A stretch of 64,000 nt of DNA from positions 1,922,001-1,986,000 of the forward strand of contig NZ_CP013611.1 of the NCBI RefSeq assembly GCF_001482385.1, in the 5' to 3' direction. Of the stretch, positions 34,288 through 43,811 are shown piece after piece. Each line of letters begins with the position of its first letter. Within the stretch, counting starts at the first letter, position 1. Made by a program: the position numbers and the translations under genes. Source of the stretch: Pseudoalteromonas rubra. GTDB lineage: Bacteria > Pseudomonadota > Gammaproteobacteria > Enterobacterales > Alteromonadaceae. A model generated the notes under the pieces. The model was given only the letters and a program-made list of their open reading frames with translations, did no database searches and was not told the DNA's origin.

Positions 34288-34824
34288 TTAGTTTTCGGGA
34301 TAATTTAAATTGCTGCCACCGTCCGTTACCGAGCGAGGCCTGTAATTGATCCAATCCTGCTGATAGGTGATCTTGTTGTCCGGGTTAAAATGTAATACGG
34401 TCGTAAAACGCCAGGGGCCCATTTCCCGACCTTCATACTCAAAGCGCACATAGGTGCCACGAATAACGGCACGGCGTTGCTGCTCGTCTAAGATCACTTC
34501 ACTGAGTGTATACGTCTGTTCACCATCCAGGATTTCGACGTTTCCGGCAGACCAATTAAAAAACTCAGCCAATGCCTGTTTGTCCTTGACGGCAAAGCCA
34601 TAAATCATGTCTTCGAGCTGGATATCGTCGGCATAAAATGACAAAAAGAAGGCAAAATCCTGACGCGCCTGATAGGTCGCTATATAGTCATTGAGTACTT
34701 GTCTGAGCGCACTCGATTCGCGCGCTGACGCTCGGGTATTGTCTGTCAGGCCACAGCCAGTAACCACTAAGGTAACTAGTAACACAAGACAGAGAGTGAG
34801 CTGTGTGGTGAATGTGCCGCGCAA
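34288..34824 (-). CDS. Lipoprotein with SnoaL/NTF2-like domain
   Basis: It starts at a TTG preceded by GGAGG at the right distance. The signal peptide ends with the lipobox LVVTGC, so the product should be lipid-anchored. The mature 150 residues look like an NTF2-like/SnoaL fold: YIATYQARQDFAFFLSFYADDIQLED, then VKDKQALAEFF, and a C-terminal beta part RFTTVLHFNPDNKITYQQDW. Such domains bind small ligands or catalyse isomerisation; function here unknown. It lies 27 bp upstream of the YkoF-like gene on the same strand, so it may head that operon. Confidence 0.75.
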   Translation of the reverse strand: MRGTFTTQLTLCLVLLVTLVVTGCGLTDNTRASARESSALRQVLNDYIATYQARQDFAFFLSFYADDIQLEDMIYGFAVKDKQALAEFFNWSAGNVEILDGEQTYTLSEVILDEQQRRAVIRGTYVRFEYEGREMGPWRFTTVLHFNPDNKITYQQDWINYRPRSVTDGGSNLNYPEN

Positions 34825-34833
34825 ATCTACCTC

Positions 34834-34895
34834 CGGGTATGAAAATCAGTCTCAAATGGCCCTTGGGTAAGGGCTCAATGATTATATCATACCCG
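34834..34895 (-). promoter_or_regulatory. Structured 5' leader of the lipoprotein gene
   Basis: CGGGTATGA and TCATACCCG form a 9-bp outer stem enclosing a second hairpin (GCCCTT/AAGGGC with a 4-nt loop). In the minus-strand RNA the structure ends directly at the GGAGG ribosome binding site. It matches no riboswitch family that could be recognised. Confidence 0.45.
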
Positions 34896-34922
34896 AATAG
34901 GATGATCTGTGCCGGCACACAA

Positions 34923-36299
34923 CTAGGCGCCAACTATGCCTAATGGTTTAGCATTTTTCCAGGCACCACGGGTAAAGTCAGGAATGGTAACAGACTCACT
35001 GCGGTTTGCCACAGACAATGCCGACAAGGGCGAAATCACCGACCAGGCTGCACCATCATAGACATCCTGGTCCAACGGTTCGCCATTTCTCAGACAGTAA
35101 ATCATCCGCCAGAACATCAAAAAGTCCATGCCACCATGGCCCCCATTGCGTTCGGCTTCTGCACCCATTTTCAGCCACAGAGGGTGATCATATTTAGCGT
35201 ACCAGGTGCTCATATCCTCGTCCCAGTCATGAAAAGATCCGGTGCCACCATACTCCAGCGCAATGCGATTCGGAAAGCCGGCAAATACGCCATTGGTCCC
35301 CTGGATCAGATTGTGCCGGGAGTACGGACGCGGCGTTGTGGTATCGTGCTGGATCATAATAGAACGCCCTTTGATCGTTTTAACCAAAGTCGTATTCATA
35401 TCACCAGCAACATATCGCCATTGATTACGCTGATGATCCGATGCAAACTCACGCTGGGCATAGGCAGCCCGGCCCAGTGCAGGTGAACTCATGGACGTCA
35501 GATAATCAAACCGATCGCCCCGATTGATGTTCATATACTGAGATACCGGTCCTAAACCATGAGTGGGATAAAGGTTACCGTTACGTTTGGTGTGCCACTC
35601 AGTACGCCATGAGCCGGTTTTATGTTCCAGCTCTTTCATCTGCCAGCGTAGTTCATGAATATAAGCCGCTTCACCATGTAGCAGTTCACCAAACAGGCCC
35701 TGACGCACCATATTCAGCACCATCAGCTCATCACGGCCATAGTTGACGTTTTCCATCATCATACAGTTTTTCTGGGTACGCTCTGCGGTGTCAACCAGTT
35801 GCCACATTTCTTCAACCGTCAGAGCTAATGGCACCTCGACAAAGGCATGCTTACCACTTTCCATGGTATCCACAGCCATAGGTGCGTGCCAGCGCCATGG
35901 AGTTGAAATGATAACGATGTCAATATCATCCCGGGCAAGCATTTCCCGATAAGCAAACTCGGATCCCTGATACAAAGCCGGGGCCTTCATTCCCCGCTCT
36001 GCCAGATAACTCGCTGAACGCAACAAGACTTCTTCATGCGTGTCACATAAGGCAACGATTTCGGCACCTTCAATATGACTCATGCGCTTTACATGGCCAT
36101 AACCACGCTGACCCACTCCGATAAAACCAACACGAACAAGATCCATTTTTGGCGCAACCAGTCCAATGACTGACTTCCCCTGGCGTTCGGGTGTGACCTG
36201 AGTCGGGTCGACTTTACTTTGCGCGCAGCCTGAAACAACTCCGGCAGCCGCAGCGACACCTGCCGCCTTAAGAAAATCCCGGCGATTTAAATTTGTCAT
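34923..36299 (-). CDS. Gfo/Idh/MocA-family protein, GH109-type glycosidase
   Basis: The 458-residue protein starts with a Tat signal ([15 protein letters not shown]) and a Cys in VSGCAQS. A Rossmann fold follows ([17 protein letters not shown]) and [28 protein letters not shown]. The sequence pattern, including [20 protein letters not shown], fits GH109, whose members are alpha-N-acetylgalactosaminidases that use NAD+ redox chemistry and are known from Shewanella and Elizabethkingia. Substrate is inferred only from the family. A terminator separates it from the kinase genes upstream. If active, it removes terminal GalNAc from glycans in the periplasm. Confidence 0.8.
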   Translation of the reverse strand: MTNLNRRDFLKAAGVAAAAGVVSGCAQSKVDPTQVTPERQGKSVIGLVAPKMDLVRVGFIGVGQRGYGHVKRMSHIEGAEIVALCDTHEEVLLRSASYLAERGMKAPALYQGSEFAYREMLARDDIDIVIISTPWRWHAPMAVDTMESGKHAFVEVPLALTVEEMWQLVDTAERTQKNCMMMENVNYGRDELMVLNMVRQGLFGELLHGEAAYIHELRWQMKELEHKTGSWRTEWHTKRNGNLYPTHGLGPVSQYMNINRGDRFDYLTSMSSPALGRAAYAQREFASDHQRNQWRYVAGDMNTTLVKTIKGRSIMIQHDTTTPRPYSRHNLIQGTNGVFAGFPNRIALEYGGTGSFHDWDEDMSTWYAKYDHPLWLKMGAEAERNGGHGGMDFLMFWRMIYCLRNGEPLDQDVYDGAAWSVISPLSALSVANRSESVTIPDFTRGAWKNAKPLGIVGA

Positions 36300-36408
36300 T
36301 ATTATTGTCCTCGAAGATACTTCCTGTGCACGCTAACGGATTGTATCCTGGGTTGCAAAAGCGTTGCGACAAATAGAGGTTTAATCGGTACAAATGTGTG
36401 CCTGATAC

Positions 36409-36436
36409 AAAAAAAGCACCTCAAGGCGCTTTTTTG
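36409..36436 (-). terminator. Terminator after the kinase gene
   Basis: AAAAAAAGCACC and GGCGCTTTTTT pair with one mismatch and a TCAA loop. On the minus strand a T-run follows. It lies 18 bp past the kinase stop codon. Confidence 0.75.
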
Positions 36437-36453
36437 TGTGAATCTAAAACAGA

Positions 36454-37527
36454 TTATAGCTCTGAAATAATGGCGCTCAGCTGAGTTTCTTTTGCAACTA
36501 TGTCCTGATAAAGGGCAAATTGGTTTTGCGCACGCTGTAAATTATGCTCTGAATGCTTAGTAGCGAAGTAATTGTCGCCATCGAGATAGTCGGTCAGGAA
36601 GCGCAAGCCAATCATAAATGGCATCACCTTCGCGCCAAGTATAAAACTGTGTTTTTCAGTCTCTGTCAGACTGGCCGACAACGGACCTTTATATCCTTTC
36701 ACCAACGCCGCAAAGATCTCTTCACGCACACGCACGTTTGCTAGGTTAGTAGAGTCCTCCGCCTCAGGAGAGCAGAACGTCCTAACCATGTCACCAAAGT
36801 CATACAGCCAATAACCAGGCATACAGGTATCCAGGTCTATCACAGCGCGCGCATTATTTGACTCCGAGCAAAACAACATATTGTTGATCTTGGTGTCATT
36901 GTGGCAGGCTCGCAGCGGTAATTGCGCTTCAACGTCAATCACTTCCTGGGCAAGTGAGAATTGCGCTCGGCAAAATGCAATTTCCTCCTGACACCGAGCT
37001 GCACGACTCTGAGGATCCTGCCGGAGTGTTTCTTCAAACTTTTCTATGCGCATAGCAAGGTTGTGGAAATTCGGGATCACATGGTGTAACTGAGTCGCAT
37101 CAAAATCATCCAATGCCGCAGCAAATTGACCAAATGCATTCGCCGCAACTGTCGCTTTGACTTCACTGTCGACTACGTCTTCACTGTAACTGCCACCGAT
37201 AAACTCCAGTGCACGCCAGACCTCATCTTCAAAGTGAACAAGATACTCCCCCTTTACTGTCGGCACGTGGCGAATAATGGCCAGCTCATAGCCACCGTCA
37301 TTGGCTTTGCGTGCTAAGTGCTGCTCAATTTTTCTGGCATTGGTGACGAGTTGCTCAGGCTCTGGAAAAACACAGGTATTGAGTTTTTGCACAACCAAAG
37401 CACGTTGCTTGTTTTTCAGCAACATCGTTGTATTAATATGTCCATTACCGATCGGACGTAGAGAAACAAACTCTCCCTGCAGGCCAAATTGCTGCGATAA
37501 GACCTCTGCAATTACACGATTTTTCAT
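36454..37527 (-). CDS. APH-fold kinase, N-acetylhexosamine-kinase-like
   Basis: Start set at the ATG at 37527 with GAGG in front; the frame extends further up but without signals. The 357-residue protein shows LRPIGNGHINTTMLL, the catalytic loop RACHNDTKINNMLF and the metal motif VIDLDTCMPGYWLYDFGDMVR, as in NahK/phosphotransferase enzyme family members. The partner gene 43 bp upstream is a sugar nucleotidyltransferase, which resembles the NahK plus uridylyltransferase pairing of hexosamine salvage. The actual sugar is not shown by the sequence. Confidence 0.75.
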   Translation of the reverse strand: MKNRVIAEVLSQQFGLQGEFVSLRPIGNGHINTTMLLKNKQRALVVQKLNTCVFPEPEQLVTNARKIEQHLARKANDGGYELAIIRHVPTVKGEYLVHFEDEVWRALEFIGGSYSEDVVDSEVKATVAANAFGQFAAALDDFDATQLHHVIPNFHNLAMRIEKFEETLRQDPQSRAARCQEEIAFCRAQFSLAQEVIDVEAQLPLRACHNDTKINNMLFCSESNNARAVIDLDTCMPGYWLYDFGDMVRTFCSPEAEDSTNLANVRVREEIFAALVKGYKGPLSASLTETEKHSFILGAKVMPFMIGLRFLTDYLDGDNYFATKHSEHNLQRAQNQFALYQDIVAKETQLSAIISEL

Positions 37528-37570
37528 TGTTACCTCATTGCCGCTCTCAATACGATGGCAGGTGATAGGC

Positions 37571-38455
37571 TCATCCGTGACGTAGTTCATATAATAATCC
37601 TGAGACACTTTTTAATTCTTCTTTGTAAGTGATACCAAACCAGCGATCAGATGCACTATGTACTCTGACCTGAAGCAGGCCTTGTTGAATACAACTTTGA
37701 ATACAATCAGGCAAATAATACTCGCTTTTGACATCGCTGTCATAATTTTCTAGAAACGAGGAAAATCCGATCTCTAGCTGTGTTAAGAGCGTTTGTGTTA
37801 TGCCCCAACACGTCATCGACGCCAGCACGGTTTGTGCTAAAGCCGCCCGCTTGCCATCCGGTGCGACCCCGGATAACACGTCATTATTTTGTTGAATATC
37901 CAGATATTCAACAACTTCAAGCAACTGGCCTTTATGAGTTTGGCATATTCCACGATTTACGCCACCTTGTTGTGATAAAGTATGCCCCAGTTGATAGCCA
38001 ACAATCGCCATATCTTGATGTGTCGACGCAGCGAAATGGCCGACGAGTTGCGTATAGGCGCCAGGCCCATAATAATCATCCGCCGTGATCACAATGGCGT
38101 CTCCCGGTATCACGGGCTTAGCACATAATAATGCATGCCCCGTTCCCCACGGCTTCTCTCGTAATAACGCTTTGCTGGCAAAACGCGATGGTACATTATC
38201 GACGGCTTGCTCAACTAAGTCGACCTGCAATCCGTTAGGCAGCCGCGGCAGAATCTGTTGCTCAATCAAAGGACGAACCTGGCGGTTAATCACCAGTACA
38301 ACGTGGCGCACTCCCGCAGCAAACGCATCCTGAATGCTCAACTCCATAATGGTACAGTTAAAGTCCGGCAGTATCGCTATCTGCTTATTTCCACCAAACC
38401 GAGTACCCAAGCCTGCTGCCAGGATCACCAGCGTTGGGCTTTTTCCTTGATACAT
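37571..38455 (-). CDS. Sugar-1-phosphate nucleotidyltransferase
   Basis: The N-terminal nucleotide-binding motif is ILAAGLGTRFGGNKQ, followed by AIVITADDYYGPGAY in place of the usual D-x-D region. These identify the nucleotidyltransferase family that makes NDP-sugars from sugar-1-phosphates. At 294 residues it lacks an added acyltransferase domain. The ATG at 38455 was chosen over a TTG seven codons upstream. Together with the downstream kinase it could salvage a hexosamine as UDP-sugar. Base specificity unknown. Confidence 0.8.
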   Translation of the reverse strand: MYQGKSPTLVILAAGLGTRFGGNKQIAILPDFNCTIMELSIQDAFAAGVRHVVLVINRQVRPLIEQQILPRLPNGLQVDLVEQAVDNVPSRFASKALLREKPWGTGHALLCAKPVIPGDAIVITADDYYGPGAYTQLVGHFAASTHQDMAIVGYQLGHTLSQQGGVNRGICQTHKGQLLEVVEYLDIQQNNDVLSGVAPDGKRAALAQTVLASMTCWGITQTLLTQLEIGFSSFLENYDSDVKSEYYLPDCIQSCIQQGLLQVRVHSASDRWFGITYKEELKSVSGLLYELRHG

Positions 38456-38622
38456 AGATAATGTCCAGCCACTCAAAAATTAAACGGCTAGTGTACATAG
38501 CTTCAGCAGAAATTAAAAGCCGTTGTAAAAAGTGAGATAACAGGTACATGATAACAATGCTGATTCAAGTCAAGCGGGGTAATTATAGCTAATTGATATA
38601 ATTGAATAAATTTAGTTTATTT

Positions 38623-38650
38623 TGCGAATAAAGCTGTAGCTCTATTCGCA
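38623..38650 (-). terminator. Hairpin downstream of the aldehyde dehydrogenase gene
   Basis: TGCGAATA and TATTCGCA pair around AAGCTGTAGCTC, which itself contains AGCT repeats that can pair. It lies 50 bp past the stop codon at 38701. No T-run on the minus strand, so only tentative. Confidence 0.4.
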
Positions 38651-38700
38651 TCATACTCACGTCTGCGCGGTTAAAGTTCCACATAACGGAACAATTAATC

Positions 38701-40131
38701 CTAGAATTTCTGACACAGGTATTTGCTTTCCAGGAATTCCTGTAAGCCCTCTTTAGCCCCTTCTCTTCCCAGCCCGGATTGTTTCACGCCTCCGAATGGC
38801 GCAACCGGGTTTGAAATCGCCCCTTCGTTGACCCCTACCATGCCATATTCAAGTGCCATAGATACCCGATGGATCTGCGCTACATCCTGAGAATAGAAGT
38901 AAGCAGCCAGCCCTTCATTGACGCTGTTTGCCTGACGCACCACTGAGCGCTCATCCGAGAACGCTATGATGCTGACAACCGGTGCAAAAATTTCCTGATG
39001 GTAAATATCCATCGCTTCAGTGATCCCCAGTAGCACAGTTGGCGCCATAAAATGGCCAACACAAGGTGTCCCCCGATAGACCTGCTTAGCACCTCGAGCA
39101 AGCGCATCTTCAACCAATTGCTGTGCTTTGTCTTTGGCCTTGCGGTTGATCAACGGGCCAATATCAGTGCCCGATGCTAAACCGTCACCAACAACCAACT
39201 GAGCGACTTCATCAATCAATGCCGCTATAAACGCATCGTGGACATCACGATGGACAAACACTCGGTTGGCCGCCACGCAGGTCTGCCCGCCATTTCTGAA
39301 TTTAGCCACCATCAAACCAGCCACAGCTTCTCGCACGTCGGCACTGGAAAAGACAATGAAGGGGGCATTCCCACCCAGCTCCATTGAAGTGCGCTTAACC
39401 GTATCCGCACTGAGTGCAAGAAGCTTTTTACCTACCGCAGTCGACCCTGTGAAAGTCAGTTTTCGCACCACCGGGCTTGCCAGCAAAGGGGCAACCAGCG
39501 CCTTGGCATCATCGGTCACGAGCACCTGAAACGCCGCGCTTTCAAATCCGGCCTCTAGCGCCAGTTTTGCCAGTGCAATCGCACTCAACGGAGTTTCTTC
39601 AGAAGGTTTTAGAATAAACGGACAACCCGCAGCATAAGCCGGAGCCACCTTGCGCGTGATCATGGCCAGAGGGAAGTTCCAGGGTGTGATCCCCAGTACC
39701 ACACCAACTGGCTGTTTTATGGTCATGAGCTGGTGAACAGGGCTATTTGATGGGATCACTTCACCATAGGCGCGCCGAGCTTCCTCAGCAAACCACTGAA
39801 CAAACCCTGCGGCATATCTGACTTCTGCGACAGCCTCTTTGAGCGGCTTGCCCTGCTCTTTGCACATCAGCTCTGCAAGCGCAGCTTCATTGCCCAGAAT
39901 AAGCTGATACCAGCGTTCCAGTACCGCAGCACGCCGCTGTGACGTGCGCCGCTTGAGGATGTCAAAACAGGCCTGCGCCGCCTTCAAAGCTTGTTCGGTC
40001 GCGGTATGATCTGCCATTGAGACCGTGGCGATGGGCAACTCATTGGCAGGATTAATCACCGTTAACTGTTGCTTCGACTGCCAGGGGTTACCATTAACCC
40101 AACTATGCGCTTGTTCAGTGTGATGCGTCAT
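38701..40131 (-). CDS. NAD(P)-dependent succinate-semialdehyde dehydrogenase
   Basis: Aldehyde dehydrogenase of 476 residues, of the GabD type that oxidises succinate semialdehyde to succinate. The catalytic glutamate is in MELGGNAPFIVF and the catalytic cysteine in GQTCVAANR. LGITPWNFPLAMITRK and TGSTAVGKKL form the cofactor site, and FGGVKQSGLGREG with ESKYLC is the usual C-terminal end. No gabT or gabP is near, so the physiological aldehyde is uncertain. It lies downstream of fdx, separated by a strong palindrome. Confidence 0.85.
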   Translation of the reverse strand: MTHHTEQAHSWVNGNPWQSKQQLTVINPANELPIATVSMADHTATEQALKAAQACFDILKRRTSQRRAAVLERWYQLILGNEAALAELMCKEQGKPLKEAVAEVRYAAGFVQWFAEEARRAYGEVIPSNSPVHQLMTIKQPVGVVLGITPWNFPLAMITRKVAPAYAAGCPFILKPSEETPLSAIALAKLALEAGFESAAFQVLVTDDAKALVAPLLASPVVRKLTFTGSTAVGKKLLALSADTVKRTSMELGGNAPFIVFSSADVREAVAGLMVAKFRNGGQTCVAANRVFVHRDVHDAFIAALIDEVAQLVVGDGLASGTDIGPLINRKAKDKAQQLVEDALARGAKQVYRGTPCVGHFMAPTVLLGITEAMDIYHQEIFAPVVSIIAFSDERSVVRQANSVNEGLAAYFYSQDVAQIHRVSMALEYGMVGVNEGAISNPVAPFGGVKQSGLGREGAKEGLQEFLESKYLCQKF

Positions 40132-40154
40132 ACCTGCGCTCCTTACATAACTGA

Positions 40155-40179
40155 ACAGGGCCGCATTATGCGGCCCTGT
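40155..40179 (-). terminator. Terminator-like palindrome after fdx
   Basis: ACAGGGCCGCA and TGCGGCCCTGT pair perfectly over 11 bp with a TTA loop. It lies 12 bp after the fdx stop codon, closing the isc operon; the T-run is missing. Confidence 0.6.
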
Positions 40180-40190
40180 GATAACAACGA

Positions 40191-40529
40191 TTAGTGTTCT
40201 TCGTTGACGATATTGAGGTTGTATTTGGGTATTTCCACAACCAGATCTTCGTCGGCAATCACGGCCTGACAGCCCAGTCGGGATTCCGCTTCCAGGCCCC
40301 AGGCCTTATCCAGCATGTCATCTTCCAGTTCATCGCTTTCTTCAAGCGAATCAAACCCTTCACGAATTACCACGTGGCAAGTTGTACAAGCACATGATTT
40401 TTCACAGGCATGAGGAATACTGATGCCATTTTTAAGTGCCACATCCAGTACCGTTTTGCCAGATTCAGCCTCGATGGCTGCGCCTTCCGGACAAAGTTCT
40501 TCGTGGGGTAAAAAGATAATCTGTGGCAT
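40191..40529 (-). CDS. fdx: ISC-type [2Fe-2S] ferredoxin
   Basis: Electron donor for iron-sulfur cluster assembly. The 112-residue protein carries the ligands in ACEKSCACTTCHV (Cys42, 48, 51) and LGCQAV (Cys87), the adrenodoxin-type spacing. MPQIIFLPHEELCPEG matches the E. coli start. It begins 1 bp after hscA and is the last gene of the operon; an iscX gene is not found after it. Confidence 0.96.
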   Translation of the reverse strand: MPQIIFLPHEELCPEGAAIEAESGKTVLDVALKNGISIPHACEKSCACTTCHVVIREGFDSLEESDELEDDMLDKAWGLEAESRLGCQAVIADEDLVVEIPKYNLNIVNEEH

Positions 40530-40530
40530 A

Positions 40531-42393
40531 TTACACCTCGTCTACCGACTGACCTTGCAGTGCGTGTTTAATTGATACATCCATACGGCGTGATGCAAAC
40601 TCACTGCTTGCCTCATCCACCTGTTCGATTGCCGCTTTGATCGCTTGAGGATCGGTGGCAGTTAGTCGTGCGTTATCGAGCTCAGCCATCGCATCGCGTA
40701 ATGCGCTCAGCTCTTGCTCATTGAGTAGGCCACTGTCGGTCGCCAGCGACGCTTCCAGGGCTTCTAGTACGCGCAATGCTTCAACCTGCTGCTCTTTAAG
40801 CATACGCGCCTGCATGTCTTCTTTGGCATTACTCATCGAGTCTTTCAGCATTTGGGCAACCTGGTCATCACTCAGGCCAAACGATGGCTTGACCTGGATC
40901 TCAGCCTGTACTTCTGTTGATTTTTCCATGGCTGAAACGCTTAGCAGGCCATCCGCATCCACTTTAAATGTGACACGAATATGAGCCGCACCCGCAGCCA
41001 TAGGGGGAATACCTTTAAGGCTGAACTTAGCCAAAGAGCGACAGTCATCAACCAGCTCACGCTCACCCTGCAACACATGCAAAGACATGGCTGTCTGACC
41101 ATCCTTAAATGTCGTAAACTCCTGTGCGCGAGCAACCGGGATAGTAGTATTGCGCGGAATGATCTTCTCAACCAGGCCACCCATGGTCTCAAGGCCTAAT
41201 GACAATGGTAAAACGTCCAGCAATAGCATATCTGAATCAGGTTTATTCCCCACCAGAATATCCGCCTGGATTGCCGCACCTAAGGCCACCACTCGATCCG
41301 GGTCAATGGACGTCAATGGCGGCTTAGTAAAGAAGGCTTCAACGGCATCGCGGATCACCGGCATACGGGTTGAACCGCCGACCATCACCACTTCCAGTAC
41401 TTCCTCTTTTTCAACGCCGGCGTCTTTCAATGCTCGACGACATGAACGCAACGTCTTCTTAACCAGAGCATCAGCCAATTCGGCAAACTGATCACGAGTA
41501 ATGGTTACGGTAAATTCCTGATCACGAACAGGGAGCTTCACATTCACCGTTTCATAGCTGGTCAGTGCTTCTTTGCAGGCCTTCGCTTTGTTCATAAACA
41601 AACGCAGTTCTTTAGCAGACAGGTTTGTTAGCCCGGTTTGCTGTTGAAAAACAGTGACCAAAAGCGCATCAAAATCATCGCCGCCGAGGCTTGAATCACC
41701 GCCCGTTGCCAGCACTTCAAAGACCCCTTTGTTCAGGCGCAGAATGGAAATATCAAAGGTACCACCACCTAAATCATAAACCGCAATGATCCCTTCCTGG
41801 CCTGAGTCCAGACCATACGCCACTGCCGCAGCCGTAGGCTCATTAAGCAAACGCAGTACTTTCAGACCTGCAATTTCTGCAGCATCTTTGGTACTTTGAC
41901 GCTGCGCATCATCGAAGTAGGCAGGCACAGTGATCACGGCACCCATCACATCTTCCCCAGCGAAACTCTCAACGGCGCGCTGATGAAGGGATTTTAGTAT
42001 CTCGGCCGATGCCTGCACCGGACTGATTGGCCCTGCACTGGTCTGAACCGCCAGGCTGCCCTGATGCTCAACAAAGGTGTAAGGCAGCTGACCATAACTG
42101 CTGGTAATGTCTTGCACCGTTTTACCTAGAAAACGTTTCACTGAGATCAGGGTGTTTTCCGGGTCCAGAGCAGCTTCCTGCTGTGCCGTCTGGCCGACGC
42201 TGATCTGCTCACCATGGTAACGAACGACCGATGGCAACATCGCATCGCCATTGAGGTCACTAAGGGTTCTGGCCTCGCCACTTTGAACCGTAGCAACCAA
42301 AGAATTCGTGGTGCCCAGGTCGATCCCGATGGCCAATTTATGTTCATGAGGTGCCGCGCTCTGCCCCGGCTCAGCAATTTGCAATAATGCCAT
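40531..42393 (-). CDS. hscA: Hsp70-type chaperone for Fe-S cluster transfer
   Basis: Specialised Hsp70 that binds the LPPVK motif of IscU and, with HscB, drives cluster transfer. The 620-residue protein has the ATPase signatures [27 protein letters not shown] and [13 protein letters not shown], then the substrate-binding domain. It lacks the long acidic tail with EEVD seen in general Hsp70s, as expected. It sits between hscB and fdx as in E. coli. Confidence 0.96.
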   Translation of the reverse strand: MALLQIAEPGQSAAPHEHKLAIGIDLGTTNSLVATVQSGEARTLSDLNGDAMLPSVVRYHGEQISVGQTAQQEAALDPENTLISVKRFLGKTVQDITSSYGQLPYTFVEHQGSLAVQTSAGPISPVQASAEILKSLHQRAVESFAGEDVMGAVITVPAYFDDAQRQSTKDAAEIAGLKVLRLLNEPTAAAVAYGLDSGQEGIIAVYDLGGGTFDISILRLNKGVFEVLATGGDSSLGGDDFDALLVTVFQQQTGLTNLSAKELRLFMNKAKACKEALTSYETVNVKLPVRDQEFTVTITRDQFAELADALVKKTLRSCRRALKDAGVEKEEVLEVVMVGGSTRMPVIRDAVEAFFTKPPLTSIDPDRVVALGAAIQADILVGNKPDSDMLLLDVLPLSLGLETMGGLVEKIIPRNTTIPVARAQEFTTFKDGQTAMSLHVLQGERELVDDCRSLAKFSLKGIPPMAAGAAHIRVTFKVDADGLLSVSAMEKSTEVQAEIQVKPSFGLSDDQVAQMLKDSMSNAKEDMQARMLKEQQVEALRVLEALEASLATDSGLLNEQELSALRDAMAELDNARLTATDPQAIKAAIEQVDEASSEFASRRMDVSIKHALQGQSVDEV

Positions 42394-42453
42394 AATGCTC
42401 TTTCACTTTGGTGAAGCTGGTTGTCGCTGTACTACGCAGCAACAACGCATGAA

Positions 42454-42978
42454 TCAGTCGAATAGGCTGTCTTCTATCCGAGATAGCTCGTCTTTCAACT
42501 TATAAACAAACTTGAGTTTGCGAATATGATCCGCCGCGCGCTGCAAGGCCGCTTCGTCTTGACTAACCAACAGCTCACCCAGACCAGCACTGTATTGCTG
42601 CTCCAATTGTCGGGCTTGCGCTTCAAAGGACTCGATTTCTGCTTCTGGGTCGGTACTGTGTGCAATATCTTCCAGCGCCTCGCGCAGCTCCATCTGCTGC
42701 ATCAAAAACGCCGGATCTTGCAAGGTTTGTTGCTCAGCACGGATATCGACACCACGCTCGCTCAACATGTATTCAGCGCGCTTTACTGGGTGTTTCAGTA
42801 CCGCCAGAGCATCATTGATCTCAGCCGTTTTTTGCACCGCCAACAGTTTTTCTCGTTCACCTTGGTGGGCAAACTTATCGGGGTGAACGGCACGTTGCAG
42901 ATCTAAATAACGCTGGTTTAAAGCTGCCAGGTCAACCTGATAGCTGACCGGTAAATCGAATAAGTCAAAATATCGCAT
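42454..42978 (-). CDS. hscB: J-protein co-chaperone HscB
   Basis: J-domain protein that brings IscU to HscA and stimulates its ATPase. The J-domain's HPD is seen in RAVHPDKFAHQ near 32-34; the C-terminal three-helix IscU-binding part follows (LMQQMELREALEDI). The start was set at the ATG at 42978 (MRYFDLFDLPVSYQ, 174 residues, like E. coli MDYFTLFGLP), although upstream ATGs at 42984 and 42996 are possible. It is separated from iscA by a hairpin. Confidence 0.94.
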   Translation of the reverse strand: MRYFDLFDLPVSYQVDLAALNQRYLDLQRAVHPDKFAHQGEREKLLAVQKTAEINDALAVLKHPVKRAEYMLSERGVDIRAEQQTLQDPAFLMQQMELREALEDIAHSTDPEAEIESFEAQARQLEQQYSAGLGELLVSQDEAALQRAADHIRKLKFVYKLKDELSRIEDSLFD

Positions 42979-42994
42979 ACGCATCCAATACAGC

Positions 42995-43018
42995 AAAGCC
43001 CTACCAAGGCAGGGCTTT
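42995..43018 (-). terminator. Hairpin inside the isc operon, iscA-hscB
   Basis: AAAGCCCT and AGGGCTTT form an 8-bp stem with an 8-nt loop in the 63-bp gap. Without a T-run it is more likely an attenuator or RNA-processing/stability element that lowers hscBA-fdx expression relative to iscSUA. Confidence 0.5.
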
Positions 43019-43041
43019 AGAGTTGTTAGTCACAAAAGAGA

Positions 43042-43365
43042 TTATACGGTGAAACTTTCGCCGCAGCCACACTCGTCCTTTTGATTCGGGTTAATGAACT
43101 TAAACCCTTCGTTCAAACCTTCTTTCGTGTAGTCCAGCTCAGTGCCGTCGATATAAACCAGACTCTTAGCATCGACGATGATTTTGACGCCCCTTTCTTC
43201 AAAAACTTCATCGCCTTCGTCCAGTTCATCCACAAACTCAAGTACATAGGCAAGACCTGAACAGCCGGTCGTTTTAATGCCTACTCTCAGCCCAATGCCT
43301 TTACCACGGTTGGCTAAAAAAGTCTGTACTCGGCCTGCTGCCGACTCTGTCAGTGTCACTGCCAT
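43042..43365 (-). CDS. iscA: A-type iron-sulfur carrier protein
   Basis: It carries Fe-S clusters from IscU to apo-targets. It has 107 residues with the three conserved cysteines in TTGCSG (Cys35) and DECGCGESF (Cys99/Cys101). It follows iscU by 9 bp. Confidence 0.95.
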   Translation of the reverse strand: MAVTLTESAAGRVQTFLANRGKGIGLRVGIKTTGCSGLAYVLEFVDELDEGDEVFEERGVKIIVDAKSLVYIDGTELDYTKEGLNEGFKFINPNQKDECGCGESFTV

Positions 43366-43374
43366 AGTTATCTC

Positions 43375-43758
43375 TTACTTCGCCTGTTTACTCTTGTAGT
43401 CTGCAATTGCAGCCTGAATTGCGTCTTCTGCCAGAATTGAGCAGTGGATTTTCACTGGCGGTAATTCTAGTTCAGCACTGATGTCGGTGTTCTTGATTTC
43501 ACCTGCTTCATCAAGTGTTTTACCTTTTACCCACTCAGTAACCAGCGACGATGATGCGATAGCACTACCACAGCCGTACGTTTTGAACTTTGCATCTTCG
43601 ATGATGCCTTCACCTGATACTTTGATCTGTAGCTTCATCACGTCGCCACATGCCGGCGCGCCAACCATACCCGTTGCGACACTCGGGTCATTCTTGTCTA
43701 ATGAACCAACGTTACGTGGGTTTTCCACGTGATCAATCACTTTGTTACTGTACGCCAT
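43375..43758 (-). CDS. iscU: Iron-sulfur cluster scaffold protein
   Basis: Scaffold on which IscS sulfur and iron form [2Fe-2S] clusters. The 127-residue protein has Cys37 (GAPACGDV), Cys63 (YGCGSA) and Cys106 (KIHCSI), Asp39, and the HscA-recognition motif LPPVK. It follows iscS by 53 bp. Confidence 0.97.
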   Translation of the reverse strand: MAYSNKVIDHVENPRNVGSLDKNDPSVATGMVGAPACGDVMKLQIKVSGEGIIEDAKFKTYGCGSAIASSSLVTEWVKGKTLDEAGEIKNTDISAELELPPVKIHCSILAEDAIQAAIADYKSKQAK

Positions 43759-43811
43759 AATTCTTTCCTCACTACCTGCCTATAGTATTAACTTGCTATA
43801 CACGGATTTGC

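Noticed and set aside
34261..34922. THI-box (TPP) riboswitch ahead of the vitamin-uptake genes
   Set aside because: The conserved CTGAGA and ACCTGATCTGG-type elements were not found; only a different nested hairpin is present.
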